The notes under the pieces were generated by a model, which was given only the letters and a program-made list of their open reading frames with translations, had not been told where the DNA came from and did no database searches. A stretch of DNA of 64,000 nucleotides from Pelobates cultripes. Taxonomy: Eukaryota; Chordata; Amphibia; Anura; Pelobatidae. Where the stretch lies: NCBI GenBank assembly GCA_933207985.1, contig OW240917.1, positions 125,327,829 to 125,391,828 of the forward strand, in the 5' to 3' direction. Every line of letters begins with the position of its first letter. The first letter of the stretch is position 1. Below, one piece after another: positions 10,868 to 23,574 of the stretch. The translations under genes and the position numbers were made by a program.

Positions 10868-11400
10868 TAACTCCCTTTACTCACACCTTTAATGCAACAA
10901 ATGCCACATAAAAGAAGGATCCTGGCTATGCTGCTGCAGGAAAACCATCAATGATATAAGGAGGAACATATTACAGTTAGCCTCCAAAGCAGAGAGAATT
11001 GTTGAGCTGGAAGGAGAGTAACATCATTTGGACCTGTATAACTGAGTGAGGGGAACAGGAGATAAAATGCAAATGGTTGATGGAGAGGGGATGTTAGATA
11101 AAGCCAACAGTGAATGAAAAGTGGAGATGGAGGATGGTAGGATGGAGTCAGAACAGGATGAGTACAATGTGGAATGAGGAAGGGAAAAAATGCATTTTAT
11201 AGGGAAGTGGAATAAACAGAATGGAGATGTAATGAGTGGTTGGAACAAGGTGTTTAGGAACTCTTTAATATGTAGAAGAGATGGAGATGGATTGAGAAGG
11301 AGCAAATTGGTTGAGGGAGATGAGTAGAGCTGGAGAGGAATGAACATGATGAGTGGAAGGAAATTAAATGAAGATGAGGGGGAGTAATAATAATAGTAGT
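10868..11400 (-). other. Pyrimidine-rich stretch, possible 5' part of the L2 LINE
   Basis: On the minus strand this is C/T-rich with a 107-codon open frame (11024-11347) rich in Ser, Pro and Leu and no motif. A similar composition precedes the endonuclease remnant at 38.3 kb, so it may be ORF1/5' LINE sequence. Low certainty. Confidence 0.3.
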
Positions 11401-13483
11401 AATAGAATTCTAGAAATATTCTTGTGTGCTAGTCTGGTCATAAAACCCATCTCTGTTTACTAACATAATAAGAACTGTGAAACCACAAATAATCATGTGC
11501 ATTGCTGATTGAGTGAAGCCAGATTCTTTCTATAAATATATCTGAAGGCTGTAAGAGAACAATCTCAAAATGTAAAAGAATGTTTCTTAAAACTCAAGTT
11601 TTGTAATTCCCTATTACAAGAATGGGACCCACTCACAGATGCCCAATAAAAAAAAAAACACAAAAAATGAATATGAACTGTTTGTGCAAGCAATTTAATC
11701 TACAATTGAGTCTACTGCACAAATATAAATACATATATAAAAAAAATAATTCAAATAAGTGGAAGCTTCTGAATTAATTGAAATACCCAAGCTACTGAAG
11801 GCAAACAGTAAACAATAAGGAATGCATTTATTTCACATTTATTTGTTATAAAAAATAATTGTCAAAGTTTACATTATAAACAAAGATTAGCGATAAAATC
11901 ACACATCCTGGATTGTAACAAAACGTCAAAACCTCTAAACTGATGGCTTTATCTTCTACGCTCATACTCATAGTGAACTATGAATGCTTTATTCTGCATT
12001 ATTCATATACTAGTTTTAGTACTTACTTTGTGACATTATTCCTGAAAAAAAAAATCCACTATCTGACTACACAAGGTCGTGAGCACTTTCCATTGGCTGA
12101 CAAATAAATAAAGGTACATCACAGGAGAGGGTTAATAAGTTCCTTTTCTGACACCCACCTTTTTCCTTAATATGTTATGTAGCTCTTACTCTGAGGTTAA
12201 ACACATTATAGGGTGAATCATGCTACTAAGTAAGTGAGAATTTAACAGATGCTTTCAAAGAACTCTTACTGATGCTTGATGGAACCCTAATAAAACATAG
12301 TGTTCATCAGGAATTTCACAGATTGTTGGCTAAAAATAAAACCGGCTAATCATCATTAATGACACTGAGGAACAAAATAATGAATTAAAAATATTTTGTG
12401 GTTTTGTATGCATGTTTCTATTACACGACAAATGTCTGCTGACCTTTTTGAAATAGTTCTTCCTATGTGGATCACAGGTAATCGACACAAATTGTTTACT
12501 GGAAATTTCAGTCATCTCAGAATTTTTCACGATTTTTCATAGTTCTTTTAACTCTGACATATGTCTTTGAACCTGTGAGGAAAACCAACAAAGAGTCTAA
12601 TTAAGGATAACAAAAAAATGATAATTGATAATAATCCAATAAAAATCATGGTTTCAGGTAGTTTATTATTTATGTATTAATATTTACCTGGAAGGATACA
12701 TTGAGATTTCTCTTGTTTTCGAGCAAGTCCTGTGCCCACAAACACTGCATTATAATGTAATATATAAACGAATATTCAGCATAGAACAACTTCAGAAAGT
12801 GGTGGAAGCAGAGGCATTGCTAGGTAGCAAAAGCACCATCACCTTCAGTCGAAGGGTATTTTTGATAGCCCTTCCCACATGTATTAATTTAAGCCCCTTC
12901 TTAAGTGGCACTGTCATGCCGAATTTACCTTTCTCCTATTGTCTAACCTCTCAGAATTTGCTCTAGTTTTCTTTATTTCTGATCTGGTTTTCTTTAAAAC
13001 ATAAGGAAAATAGGAACTACTTTGTCTTATGTATTTTGCCTTGACTTTCTTTGACCAAATGAGGAGTTTAAGTCAGCTCAATTTCCTGTGTCAAGGAGGA
13101 GGGTGAATATTGTGGACACATCATCCACTTGTAGGGTATTCAATATGTAACCAGATTGAACCAGTTTAGTTTATTGTCCACCTGGTTACACATTCCAAGC
13201 AAACTGGAAGTTTCTAGTAGGTTCCACAGTTGGACACGTCATCCTTTTTTTGTAGTTTCTATTCGTTAGTATATATATTTATAAAAATATATATATATAT
13301 TTAAGGGATAGTCCAGATAGGTGCTTTTTTTTTCTTCATGGGCTCTCTCTAGCTCTCTGTGTCTGAGTGAGTGGAGGGAGGCCAGATTGTCATCAGTGTG
13401 ACCAGAATATAACCCGGAGCTGAATTGTCACAGGAGTGTCACCGGTGCCCAGAAGTAATCTTATTGAGAGGAGCCTGCAGTTA
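11401..13483. other. No gene seen
   Basis: AT-rich, apparently unique. At 12810 a motif CAGAGGCATTGCTAGG resembles a hAT-type end but I found no partner or target duplication. A short AT palindrome lies near 13265-13305. Confidence 0.35.
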
Positions 13484-13491
13484 GTGTGAAT

Positions 13492-14918
13492 CAGTGGTGG
13501 ATCCAGGGGGGGGGGATGGGGCAAATGCCCCCCCCCCCATGTTCTCTCCTTCCGGCTAAGGCAGGGCTGGCATTGTCCAAGTGCCAGCCCTGCAATGTGC
13601 CTTCATGGACCGGAGGGTAGATCAGAGATCTTCCTCCCCGGTCCACAGGCACCGTGCGGGCAGCAGGCAGGGAGGGAGAGAGGACCCGGGAGCTCAGCCT
13701 GCAGCTCCTCCGGGTCCTTCTCTCACGAGCACAGAGTGCTGCCACAGTTACCACGGCAATGCTCCAGACCTCGCTAGAGTGAACTCTAGCCCTGGCGCTA
13801 TGGGCTAGAGTTTACTCTAACCACAGGGACCACCAGAGATTCCCCACAGACCACCAGGGATCGAGAAATGTCCCCCCTCCTCCCTCAGTAAAGGTAAGAA
13901 GGGAGGGGGGACATAAATATATTTATTTTATTAAGTTTTAAAAAACAAAATTATTAAAAAGCCTCCCTACCCTCCTTTCCCCCATGCACACACTGCCCCA
14001 AACACACACTGCCTCACACACACACTGCACACCCATGGACACATTGCCCCACACACACACGGCCCCCCCATACACACATTGCCCCACAGACACATACAGT
14101 GCCCCACAAACACTGCTGCTCCCCCCATACACACATTGCCACACACACACATGGGCCCCCATACACACATTGCCCCACAGACACATACAGTGCCCCACAC
14201 ACACTGCTGCCCCCCATACACACATTGCCCCCACACAACCCCCCATACACACACTGCCCCACACATACATACAGTGCCCACACACATACAGTGCCCCCCA
14301 TACACACACTGTCCCACACACACAAACAGTGCTTCCCATACACACACTGCCCCTATACACACACTGCCACCAATACACACATTGCCACACATACACACAT
14401 TCCCTCCCATACACACATACACTGCCCCCATACACACTTTGCCCTCCCATACACACACTGCCCCACACACACATACAGTGGCCTCCATACACACACTGCT
14501 CCAAACACACATACAATGCCCCCTCATACACACACTGCCCCAAACACACATACACTGCAACTTTTACACACACACACTGCCCCACACATACACTGCCCCC
14601 TAACACACACACTGCAACCCTGACATACACTGCTGCCCTCACGCACTAACACACACTTCACCGCTCACACACACACTGCACCTTTCACACACACTTCACC
14701 CCTCACACATACCACTGCTCCTATGCGTCTCTCCCAGCAAACCCCAGGTAAGGTGTCAAACTGTTCCTAAACGGTTTGACTACTTACTCTAGGATGGGAT
14801 CCTGACACTACTGGCACCATATCTACTACACTGAGTGCTAGTGGTTATTGTGCCTTGATTATTTCTTTAAATAATCTACAAGTGCCCCTCTCGAGATCAG
14901 GCTCTGGATCCGCTACTG
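13492..14918. mobile_element. Non-autonomous hAT element with CA-rich core
   Basis: Perfect 8-bp target duplication GTGTGAAT at 13484-13491 and 14919-14926. Ends are CAGTGGTGGATCCAG and the inverse of CAGTAGCGGATCCAG, typical hAT CAG-type termini. Contains a G/C homopolymer stretch at 13506-13540, a GC-rich left part, and a large CA-rich array. No transposase. Confidence 0.8.
13976..14735. repeat. CACTGCCC(C)-ACACA minisatellite
   Basis: Irregular repeats built on ACACACACTGCCCC / CATACACACATTGCC. It is open in several frames on both strands and yields Cys/Val/Gly-rich or His/Thr/Pro-rich phantom ORFs of 100-230 codons; these are not genes. It sits wholly inside the hAT element. Confidence 0.85.
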
Positions 14919-15165
14919 GTGTGAATGAACTAATGTAACGTGCAATGTACAATCTACATTGTATTATCTCTCCTGGGCATTTTACTCAATACAAGTTGTT
15001 CTGTGGAAAGAATTGAGTTGGTGAGCCCCTTCACATGTAAAACCTGGTCAAGTGGTTCAAGAGGCAAAGAGGTATTTGTATGGAACCATTGGTAGCAGTT
15101 TTTGTGAGTGCTTGGAGTAGGGGTACAGAAAGAGAACAGAAGTATTAGCATTAGTATAATTAATA

Positions 15166-15395
15166 GAGATGTCGCGAACCGTTCGCGAACTTCCCGCGAA
15201 CGGCTTGCCGCGGTTTGCCACGAACCGTTCGCGGCGAGCTCCGGTCAGCTGACACATCCCGGCCAATCTCCAGCAGACCCTCCCTCCCAGATCCTCCCAC
15301 CTCCTGGACAGCATCCATGTTGAAGGCAGCGAATGGTTCGCAGCGAACCGTGGCGAGCCGTTCGCGGGAAGTTCCCGAACGGTTCGCGACATCTC
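15166..15395. mobile_element. CpG-rich palindromic MITE, TA target
   Basis: TIRs begin GAGATGTCGCGAACCGTTCG and the right end is the inverse (CGGTTCGCGACATCTC), with TA at both borders. Strong CpG content and extended internal symmetry. A related copy with the same termini is at 60133-60478. Probably a Tc1/mariner-type non-autonomous element, judged from TA borders. Confidence 0.75.
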
Positions 15396-15989
15396 TAATA
15401 ATTAATAGTATCACTATTACTATTATTTATAACAACAAATGGTGTAATGACCTAACAACATGTTTTATATATCACATTGTGACAGCAAATATTTGATCCG
15501 GTTCAAAATATTACATAAATATATATTTATAAACTCCACACCTGCTGTATTTCCCCCGAACAATGCCATTTTAACTCTCCAATCAATGAATTAAAACCCT
15601 GACCCATTGCAATACCTCCACATTGTGCTGTATTCATTTTAAAACATAATGTTTAATTTAAAAAATGGTGCATTAAAGTGGCACGGTCACACATGATATA
15701 ATCAGGGGTGTTATTTCACTCTCAGTATTGCAGGCGACTTGGGGTCAAAATGAAACCCAAACCCTTTATTATGAATGAAAAGATACAAATATTCCAATAT
15801 CCTATAAAAGACACATATCACCAACTAGAAAATTACACAAACAATATATTTATATATTGCTTAATTTAATTATTGGTGTGCTCCTGTGCTAAATCATATT
15901 GTGTAGATTTTTCCCTGGGGGAAACAGGGTGTGTTCATAGTGACCATCTTAAATCAGTGATCCATGTGATTCATATACACTTATGTTGT
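15396..15989. other. No gene seen
   Basis: AT-rich sequence between a MITE and a hAT element; no repeat boundary or open frame of interest. Confidence 0.4.
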
Positions 15990-15997
15990 ATGCCCTC

Positions 15998-17560
15998 CAG
16001 GGCCGTCTTTAACGCGGGGCAAAAGGGGCAGCTGCCCCGTGCCCAGTTGCTCCTGGGGGGCCCAAGGCAGCTGCCTCTTGAGCCCCGCTGGCCACTGCCC
16101 ACAAATTTGTGTCCCGAAGTTATCCTTCACCTTCACTATGCGAGCGGCATTGCCGCATAGTGAAGGACTTACTTGGTGCTCCGCCTCCCGACCTCCCCTG
16201 CCATTTGTATGCTGCGCACGATGACGTCACACGGAGGCAACGCTAGGATGAGCTTTGCCGTGACTCCGCCTCCTTCCTGAACTGCAGAGCGGCGCCATCC
16301 GGAACGGAAGGTCGGCACCCACTCCAGCCTTGAGTCCAGCTGCCCAACTGATCCTGAGCCTGCTGGAGTCTTCAGAACTGTAAGTATTTACATTAGTTAG
16401 TTACAGTAATATATATTGTTTTATGGGAGTAAGGGTGGTTAGAGGGGAGGGGGAATGGTGGATGGAGGGGTTAGTAGTACAGTACTATCACATTGTTAAA
16501 AATAAAGTAATCTGTTAAATACTATATATTTGTGTCATAAGTTGTGCTTTTTTAATTTTTATAATAATGATACAGCCATTTTATTTAATACTTTTGTGCT
16601 GATCCTTTTTTTCCCCTCTATATTCAAGGGACACTATAGTCACCAGAACCACAACAGCTAAACGTAGTAGTTCTGGTGTCTATAACATGTCCCTGCAGGC
16701 TTTTTAACCCCTTAAGACCGCAGGGCGTACTATTACGCCCTATTCTAAGCAGCTCTAAACGCCGCTGGGTACTTACCCGGTACTTACCCGGTCGCCGGCG
16801 GTCGCGGTAGGGGGGACTCCCAGGGAGCCCCCCGGGGCACGTCCGTCCTCCTCGAAGCCCCCCCGGCCATGTGAGAGTGGGGTCCTTGCGAGGACCCCAC
16901 AATCACATGGCCGGGGGTAGCTGCCTCCTGCATTGCCATGATCTAAGTATATATACACATATACATACACACACGTACACCGTCTCGGTGTATTTTACTA
17001 TTAATATATATATAATTATATATAATTATATATATATATATTTATATCAAATTACCCATAGACTGATACTGATTAAATATAGATATAATTATTGTTATAT
17101 ATATATTTATATATAATATAAAAAAAATAAAAATGTAAATACGTTAAAAAATAAAATTAAAAAAATAATTAAAAAATATATAGATGTGTGTTATTTCGTT
17201 CTAACTGTATTGTGAAATTAATATATATATATATATATATCAAAATACACGTAGAACGAAATAATATAGATATCTATATACATAAATATATATGTATATA
17301 TCACTATATATATACCTATATGTAAATAAAAATATTTTAAAAAAATTATATAGAAATATACACACATACATATATTTATTCTACATATATATTAGGTATC
17401 TTAATTAATTACAATTCTACGAGTTGTGTTTTTTTTTTGGTATGTGTGTGTGTGTGTTGTGGTGGAGGGCGTGATTGCATGCTAGGGTGTGGGAAGGCGG
17501 GATCCAGGGGGCCCAAGTAAATTCTTGCCCAGGGTCCAATCAATATTAAAGACGGCCCTG
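15998..17560. mobile_element. Non-autonomous hAT element
   Basis: Perfect 8-bp target duplication ATGCCCTC at 15990-15997 and 17561-17568. The TIRs are identical over 15 bases (CAGGGCCGTCTTTAA at the left, its inverse at the right). It carries a second repeat (from 16626) and a long AT-rich (TATATA) tract, and has no transposase gene. Confidence 0.85.
16626..17430. mobile_element. TTAACCCC-family fragment nested in the hAT element
   Basis: Starts with a MITE-like AAGGGACACTATAGTCACC end at 16626, followed at 16704 by TTAACCCCTTAAGACCGCAG. From there it parallels 48071-48960: GGGCGTA, a GC-rich block with GGCCATGTGAGAGTGGGGTC, then AT-rich repeats with TACACCGTCT and GTAGAACGAAATAA. The right TTAACCCC end is missing here. 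Confidence 0.65.
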
Positions 17561-17568
17561 ATGCCCTC

Positions 17569-18757
17569 CACCAAAATAATTGTTGACACTGGTTATACTA
17601 TACTAAATTGCAAGAGCTACAAGCGTTAGTAATGAAATGGACTTGGTTCTTGATCAAGAAAGCACTAGAGTGTTCCTGCTCAATTTAAATTGATGTAATC
17701 TGTGTTTTTGTTGGTTTCTGCAAAAGTAATGTTATTGTTTTATTGATTTATATTATGTACAAGTTTAGTATAATGTGCATGTTTTTTTCTTAACTCTTAC
17801 TACTTTGATTTCACAGAGTAATGAAGAAATTCTATAAGAATATTTGCCTTCTGCCTAATTTCACAGGAAAGCAGAATAAGCACCTGATGGTAGAATTAAA
17901 TGATCTCTTCTGGTTCAGTTAGATAAATAGGGATAGGTTTCCCATAAGGCAGAGTAGGTACCTACCTACAGATGTTTAAGTGGAGTGGTGTTGTACAGTA
18001 ATCACCAGGAGTGTCCTCTGTTGTGAAGTCCACCTCCTAAGTTTGATAGTAGAGCTAGCTGCAGAAACAACTATAGAAGTTTAAACCCTGTCCAGGAAGT
18101 TAAAATAATCACTTCCCATCTGCCTACAACAGCCTCACACAGGAAATGCCTTGCAGGTGGACAGGGATAGCACTAAGTAATGCACACTGTATAATAGCTC
18201 CTATAGCTCTTCAATAAACCATTGGAGGCTGACTGGACTTCAGAAGAGAGCAGAGGGTGAGTACTTTGCAAATAAGCCTTGAAAGGCCACATGTCCTGAA
18301 CACTCCTTTTCCTTAACCCTAAATATAACCACTCCTAAGACCTATACAAACCCATTTCTTAGTCCCCAATTTAAGCACTCAAAACCCAAACCTGAAAAAA
18401 AACCCTTTACATTAATCTTAGTTTTAACTCCTTTTGAAAACTAAACACCCTGTGTCTCCAATCCTTAATTTAATGCACCTCTAACCCTATATATAATCAA
18501 AATATTAACCCTAAACCCAATCATCTTCAACACCCCTATTACCGTATCTATAACCCCTGTCAAACTTTTAACCTTTGTAACACTAATCACCCTGTGTATT
18601 CTAACTCTGATGTTAACCCATTTCAAATGTTACACCCCCCCCCCTTATCCCCCTTTACCCTAAGTACATCTAATATCTGACTTTCCAAAGTATGAAAGTA
18701 CTCAGGGATCTTTTCAAAAGCATAGTTTAAATTTGTATGAAGAACCTTTACTGTGTA
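17569..18757. other. No gene seen
   Basis: Unique-looking sequence. Between 18310 and 18660 it is rich in scattered AACCCTAA-like words, too irregular to be a telomeric array. Confidence 0.4.
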
Positions 18758-18765
18758 GTTCCACC

Positions 18766-19305
18766 CTGTGGTGTATTTTGGATTTGTGCTGCCCTAGGCA
18801 CGACTAAATTTGGACAACCCCAAAATCTAAATTTGACCCCCCAATTTGTGTCAAGGCCACTTTTTTGACTGACAGACACATGCCCTCCTTGATACATGCA
18901 CTGATATATACTCACTGACAGATACACAGTCATTGGCACACACATACAGTCATAAGCACACACTGTTTAACCAACACACACTTTCAATGACAGACACACA
19001 CTGACACACCCACTCACTGACAGGCACACACTCTCAGATACACATAAAATAACATACACACACTGACACACATTCACAGGCACACCCATTCTCACTGAAA
19101 GACACACACACTTTCACTTACTCACAGACACACACTGACAGCTACACTCACTCACTCACTTACAGTTAGGTGGACAGCCCCAGAACACAAGGCAAGTAAG
19201 TCATTTGTCTGGGAGCTTGGGGTGGCATTTTTTGGTGCCCCCCCACCCCTTGAAAGTGCCGCCCTCGGCAAATGCCTTGTTTGCCTTGTGGTAAATACAT
19301 CCCTG
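18766..19305. mobile_element. Short hAT element with ACACA/GACAGACAC core
   Basis: Perfect 8-bp target duplication GTTCCACC at 18758-18765 and 19306-19313. Left end CTGTGGTGTATTTTGG, right end inverse of CAGGGATGTATTTACC. The core is an irregular CACTGACAGACACACA array. Same family as 36758-37661 (shared GTGCTGCCCTAGGCA near the left end and AGTGCCGCCC near the right). Confidence 0.8.
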
Positions 19306-19313
19306 GTTCCACC

Positions 19314-20050
19314 ACAGGACCTTCATCAGGACTTTATAACAAGTAACTTTCATGAATAAATATAGGTGTGTGCAGTCAAAATGAGGCAGGGATGTTCTTG
19401 ATCACCCAACTGAGATCATCACTCTGGTGTCTGAATGCAGAAATGCTGAAGGAGTCAGAATAAATCCAAAATGGAACACATGCATAGAAAACAACCAAGC
19501 TGTGGTATCAATGAAAACAATGATGCAAATCCATCAACTCAATACCGTGAGGCAGCAATGTAACACGTAAGGCTATAGTGGCAACTAATTAACGACTATG
19601 CATATATAAAACAAAACATAAATCCACCGTGAAACCAAATAAAAAGAGAAAAAGAAAAGAGAATTTTGTTAAACACAAGAGAAATTTGTTAAACCCACTA
19701 GCAAATCCATTCACATGGAAAAGCAACCAAAAGGGAGTAAAACCATGTTAATTAACCATGAAGTAAAAAGACAATATTAGTAGGGCAAACATAAAGCATG
19801 TCCAAATATAATGAAGACAGTTTTATTGCAGGAGGCAAGGGTGTCAAACTTATGTATCCAAAAAGCCTTACGGCAAAACCTTCCAGTGAACGATTGCAAC
19901 CAGATGGTTCTGTCATGTGGTCTAGACCCATAAATCTCAAGGTGGGTAATTCATGATTTGGTTCTAAAACATGCTGTGCCACCAGTTTTTTTGAGAAATC
20001 ATTTTTGAAAGCAAGGCCTCATTCTCGGTTTTGCTGACATATACTAAACT
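19314..20050 (-). mobile_element. Penelope-like element relic
   Basis: On the minus strand 19752-20030 encodes the C-terminal part of a Penelope-type GIY-YIG endonuclease, with a VAQHVLEPNHELPTLRFMGL segment, a GCNRSLE region and an ending like LTPLPPAIK, all degraded (for example the usual Trp after the basic segment is lost). Downstream is a 3' UTR ending in a CCTGATGAAGGTCC motif close to the hAT insertion. No RT domain remains. Confidence 0.5.
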
Positions 20051-20820
20051 GCAAGTCCAAAATATGCAGTGGATTATGTGGGTAGTAGTACAGATGATCC
20101 AAACTAAAGAAAAAAATCCTTATGTACACTTAAATAACTGGAGTTTTTTTATTATCACTCCAATGGCTATTTAAGTGCAAAATCACATATGAATTGGGGC
20201 TGAAGTGTACTATAGTCATTAGTGCCACCCAGGAGTAGTGGGTGTTTGAGCTCAGGGATTAATTTTGTATGTTTGTATTTGCTTTTGTATTACACAGCCC
20301 TGTTGCGATGCTGTCGCCCATCCCATGTGTTCCCTATTAAGGGTTAATAAGTGTGTAGAGGTTCAGAAAAATACCCCTCTCTGTCTCAGAGATTTTACCT
20401 TATGGCTGAAGACAGCAAGGTGAATTGTTAGTGTAGGACCCACCTAAGAGGTTTGCCTTGACATGGCAGGTGAGCTGACTCTTAAATGGCCATTGAAGTG
20501 ACCTTCAGTTATATAAATGTGCATAGGGATTTTGGATAGTGCACAAGTAACATTTTTCTTTAGTGTTTATTGTATGTATTGGGGCTTACGTGTACTATAA
20601 TCATTGCTGCCGCCCAGGAGTAATGGGAGTTTGAGTGCAGATAATCTAATGTCTTAACCGTTGAACCATGTGGCCGCATGTGTAACTGCAATCTGGGAAC
20701 TCTGCCCACAGGGCAATAGCTGTATCTACTCCTACAAGGGTTACAAGGAAACCATAATGATGCCCACATAAATCCACCTCAATTCAGTACGAATATTGAT
20801 GTGCTTATCTAATTAAAGTC
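20051..20820. other. No gene seen; short internal duplication
   Basis: A word TGGGGCT..GTGTACTATA.TCATT followed by CCCAGGAGTA.TGGG occurs at about 20197-20245 and again at 20580-20630, so part of the region is a diverged duplication. No coding signal. Confidence 0.35.
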
Positions 20821-21224
20821 ATCCCTTAACCCCTTAATGACATTAGGACATTCCATGCTGTCCTCCACAAAGTGGGATTTAATGCCATTAGTACAGCATT
20901 GAATGTCCTAACAATTTTGTGTTAGCAGCGGTAAATGGGTATTTAAATACCTATAATGTGGTGTGAGCCCATATTTAGTGGCCCCAAACTGAAAGATAAG
21001 CTATATGCATAGAGTCTTTGAAATCATTTAAAATCACTGCGGCTAAGCTCAGTGGCGTTCACCTATGGTGATTCTTTGTCTGCAGCAAGTCTGAAGGAGA
21101 TCCCAAGATTCTGAAATGACCCTGACAGGGTCTCTTTTTATTCCCCTTGTTATGGAACAGGCGGTTACTTGGGCCTGACTTCGGACCTGTCCCGCTAAGT
21201 GATCTGTCCTTTTCTCATCTGTTG

Positions 21225-22475
21225 CCTGGGCACCATCCAGGCATGTATTAACTTCTCTGCCTGCGCTCCTTCTTCCAGGAAGGTATTAACTTCTCTGCCT
21301 ATGCTCCTCCTTCCAGGCAGTTTTTGACCCCTCTGCCTGTGCTGCTTCTTCCAGGCAGGTACTAACCCCTCTGCCTGTGCTCCTCCTTCCAGGTAGTTAT
21401 CGACCACTCTGCCTGTCCTCCTCCTTCCAGGCAGTTATCGACTACTCTGCCTGTGCTCCTCCTTCCAGGCAGGTATTGAACCCTCTGCCTGTGCTCCTCC
21501 TTCCAGGCAGTTATCGACCACTCTGCCTGTGATCCTCATTCCAGGCAGTTATCGACCACTCTGCCTGTGCTCCTCCTTCCAGGCAGGTATTGAACCGTCT
21601 GCCTGTGCTCCTCCTTCCAGGCAGTTATCGACCATTCTGCCTGTGCTCCTCCTTCCAGGCAGGTATTGAACCGTCTGCCTGTGCTCCTCCTTCCAGGCAG
21701 TTATCGACCACTCTGCCTGTGCTCCTCCTTCCAGGTAGTTATCGACCCCTCTGCCTGTGCTCCTCCTTCCAGGCAGGTATTGAACCCTCTGCTTGTGCTG
21801 CTTCTTCCAGGCAGGTATTGAACCCTCTGCCTGTGCTCCTCCTTCCAGGCAGTTATCGACCACTCTGCCTGTCCTCCTCCTTCCAGGCAGGTATTGAACC
21901 CTCTGCCTGTGCTCCTCCTTCCAGGCAGTTATCGACCCCTCTGCCTGTGCTCCTCCTTCCAGGCAGGTATTGAACCGTCTGCCTGTGCTCCTCCTTCCAG
22001 GCAGTTATCGACCACTCTGCCTGTGCTCCTCCTTCCAGGTAGTTATCGACCACTCTGCCTGTCCTCCTCCTTCCAGGCAGTTATCGACCACTCTGCCTGG
22101 CAGGTATTGAACCGTCTGCCTGTGCTCCTCCTTCCAGGCAGTTATCGACCACTCTGCTTGTGCTCCTCCTCTTTCCAGGCAGGTATTGAATCGTCTGCCT
22201 GTGCTCCTCCTTCCAGGTAGTTATCGACCACTCTGCCTGTGCTCCTCCTTCCAGGCATGTATTGCACCCTCTGCCTGCGCTTCTCCTTCCAGGCAGGTAC
22301 CAACCCCTCTGCCTGTGCTCCTCCTTCCAGGCAGTTATTGACCCCTCTGCCTGTGCTCCTCCTTCCAAGCAGATTTCGAACCCTCTGCCTGTGCTGCTTC
22401 TTCCAGGCAGGTACCAACCCCTCTTCCTGTGCTCCTCCTTCCAGACAGGTATCGACCCTTGTGCTTGTGCTGTCT
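21225..22475. repeat. 38-bp minisatellite, about 33 units
   Basis: The unit is CTCTGCCTGTGCTCCTCCTT plus CCAGGCAG followed alternately by TTATCGACCA or GTATTGAACC. Because 38 is not a multiple of 3, each frame cycles every 114 nt, and both strands stay open for 100-170 codons; these frames are not genes. It lies between a TTAACCCCTTAA motif at 20827 and a CTATAGTGCCCTTTGGGATTC-type MITE end near 22676. Confidence 0.9.
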
Positions 22476-22785
22476 CTACATACTGCATCTACAAAGGCAG
22501 TTGTAGCACTTAGCGGCGCTCCTCTCCAAGACTGAATGAGAGGATTCCTTTTTAAAGAATCAGAGAGCAGCAGAAGCACAGGGAACAGAGCTAAATTGTG
22601 TTGGATACAAGACTTTGAGGATAAACCCTTTGTGACCTCCTGACACCATAACAACATAATTACAAGTAAGTTGTTATAGTGCCCTTTGGGATTCCTTTAA
22701 TGTGGATTTGAAGCATAACTCATTTTAGCATTTTACACTACTCAGTAAAATGGCCAGTATATTTGTATCGCACATAAACAACTTT

Positions 22786-22905
22786 ACGTAGGTGCATTTT
22801 AACACTTTCTATGTTATATTTTTATTATATACATAAAAAAAAATTACGTAGGTGCATTTTAATACTTTCTATGTTACATTTTTATTATATATAATATATA
22901 CTTGT
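22786..22905. repeat. 60-bp direct duplication
   Basis: TTACGTAGGTGCATTTTAA followed by ACTTTCTATGTTA and TTTTTATTATATA occurs twice in tandem with few differences. Confidence 0.7.
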
Positions 22906-23574
22906 CTTTGGGATATTTTTTGTTTCAAAAGTTAACGCGTTTAATAAATAAATAAATAAATAATGGTGAAGTTAGTGGTCAAATTTCATATTTAATAATT
23001 TTCAGGGTAGTTTAACAGCTCACAAATCAAATTGCCCACAGAATGACATACATTTGCATTAGCAGGCAGCTTAAGGTATTTCAAATTGACTATTTTTGAC
23101 GATTTTAGTGGTAACACTGTTTTCGGCATATGTCACAAACAATTTACTATTTCCTTCTAATGCTTGTCACGGTTACTGCAGTAAAATCCCCCAACGTGCG
23201 TTCATTTGCACTTCCTGAGTACAATAATGCTCCTCACTGGCATTTGCGAAGCAAAAGTGCCATATGAGGCATGTCCATTTATTTTAACATATTGATTTGT
23301 CATAGTGGGGTCAGTGTAGGAGCCCACCAATTATATTTGAAAAGTAGAGAACCCATGGTATTTCATTTAGAGTATTTAAGCCATTAATTGAACAATATCA
23401 AGCCGTTTTATTCGTGAAAATATATTAATGAAATAAGATAACAGAAAGCACATAACTGTTTATATCAGTTTGCAGAATATGTTTAATCGTGTTAAACATA
23501 TTTAATCTAGGTTTAGTACAATATTCTAAAACAAAACAAAAGCATATAAAATATAAAAAACCTTCCAAGCAGCT

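Noticed and set aside
13938..14649. Long open frames on both strands (up to 234 codons)
   Set aside because: They follow the CA-rich minisatellite inside a hAT element; both strands and several frames are open, with no start or splice context.
16624..16902. GC-rich frame conserved with 48112-48300
   Set aside because: Conservation is that of a non-coding transposon block present in both places; no motif, and reading frame differences are present.
18310..18660. Interstitial telomere array (AACCCTAA-like words)
   Set aside because: Words are irregularly spaced and variable, not a tandem TTAGGG array.
21549..22657. Repetitive 100-171 codon frames on both strands
   Set aside because: Period-38 minisatellite read in frame every 114 nt; not a repeat-domain protein.
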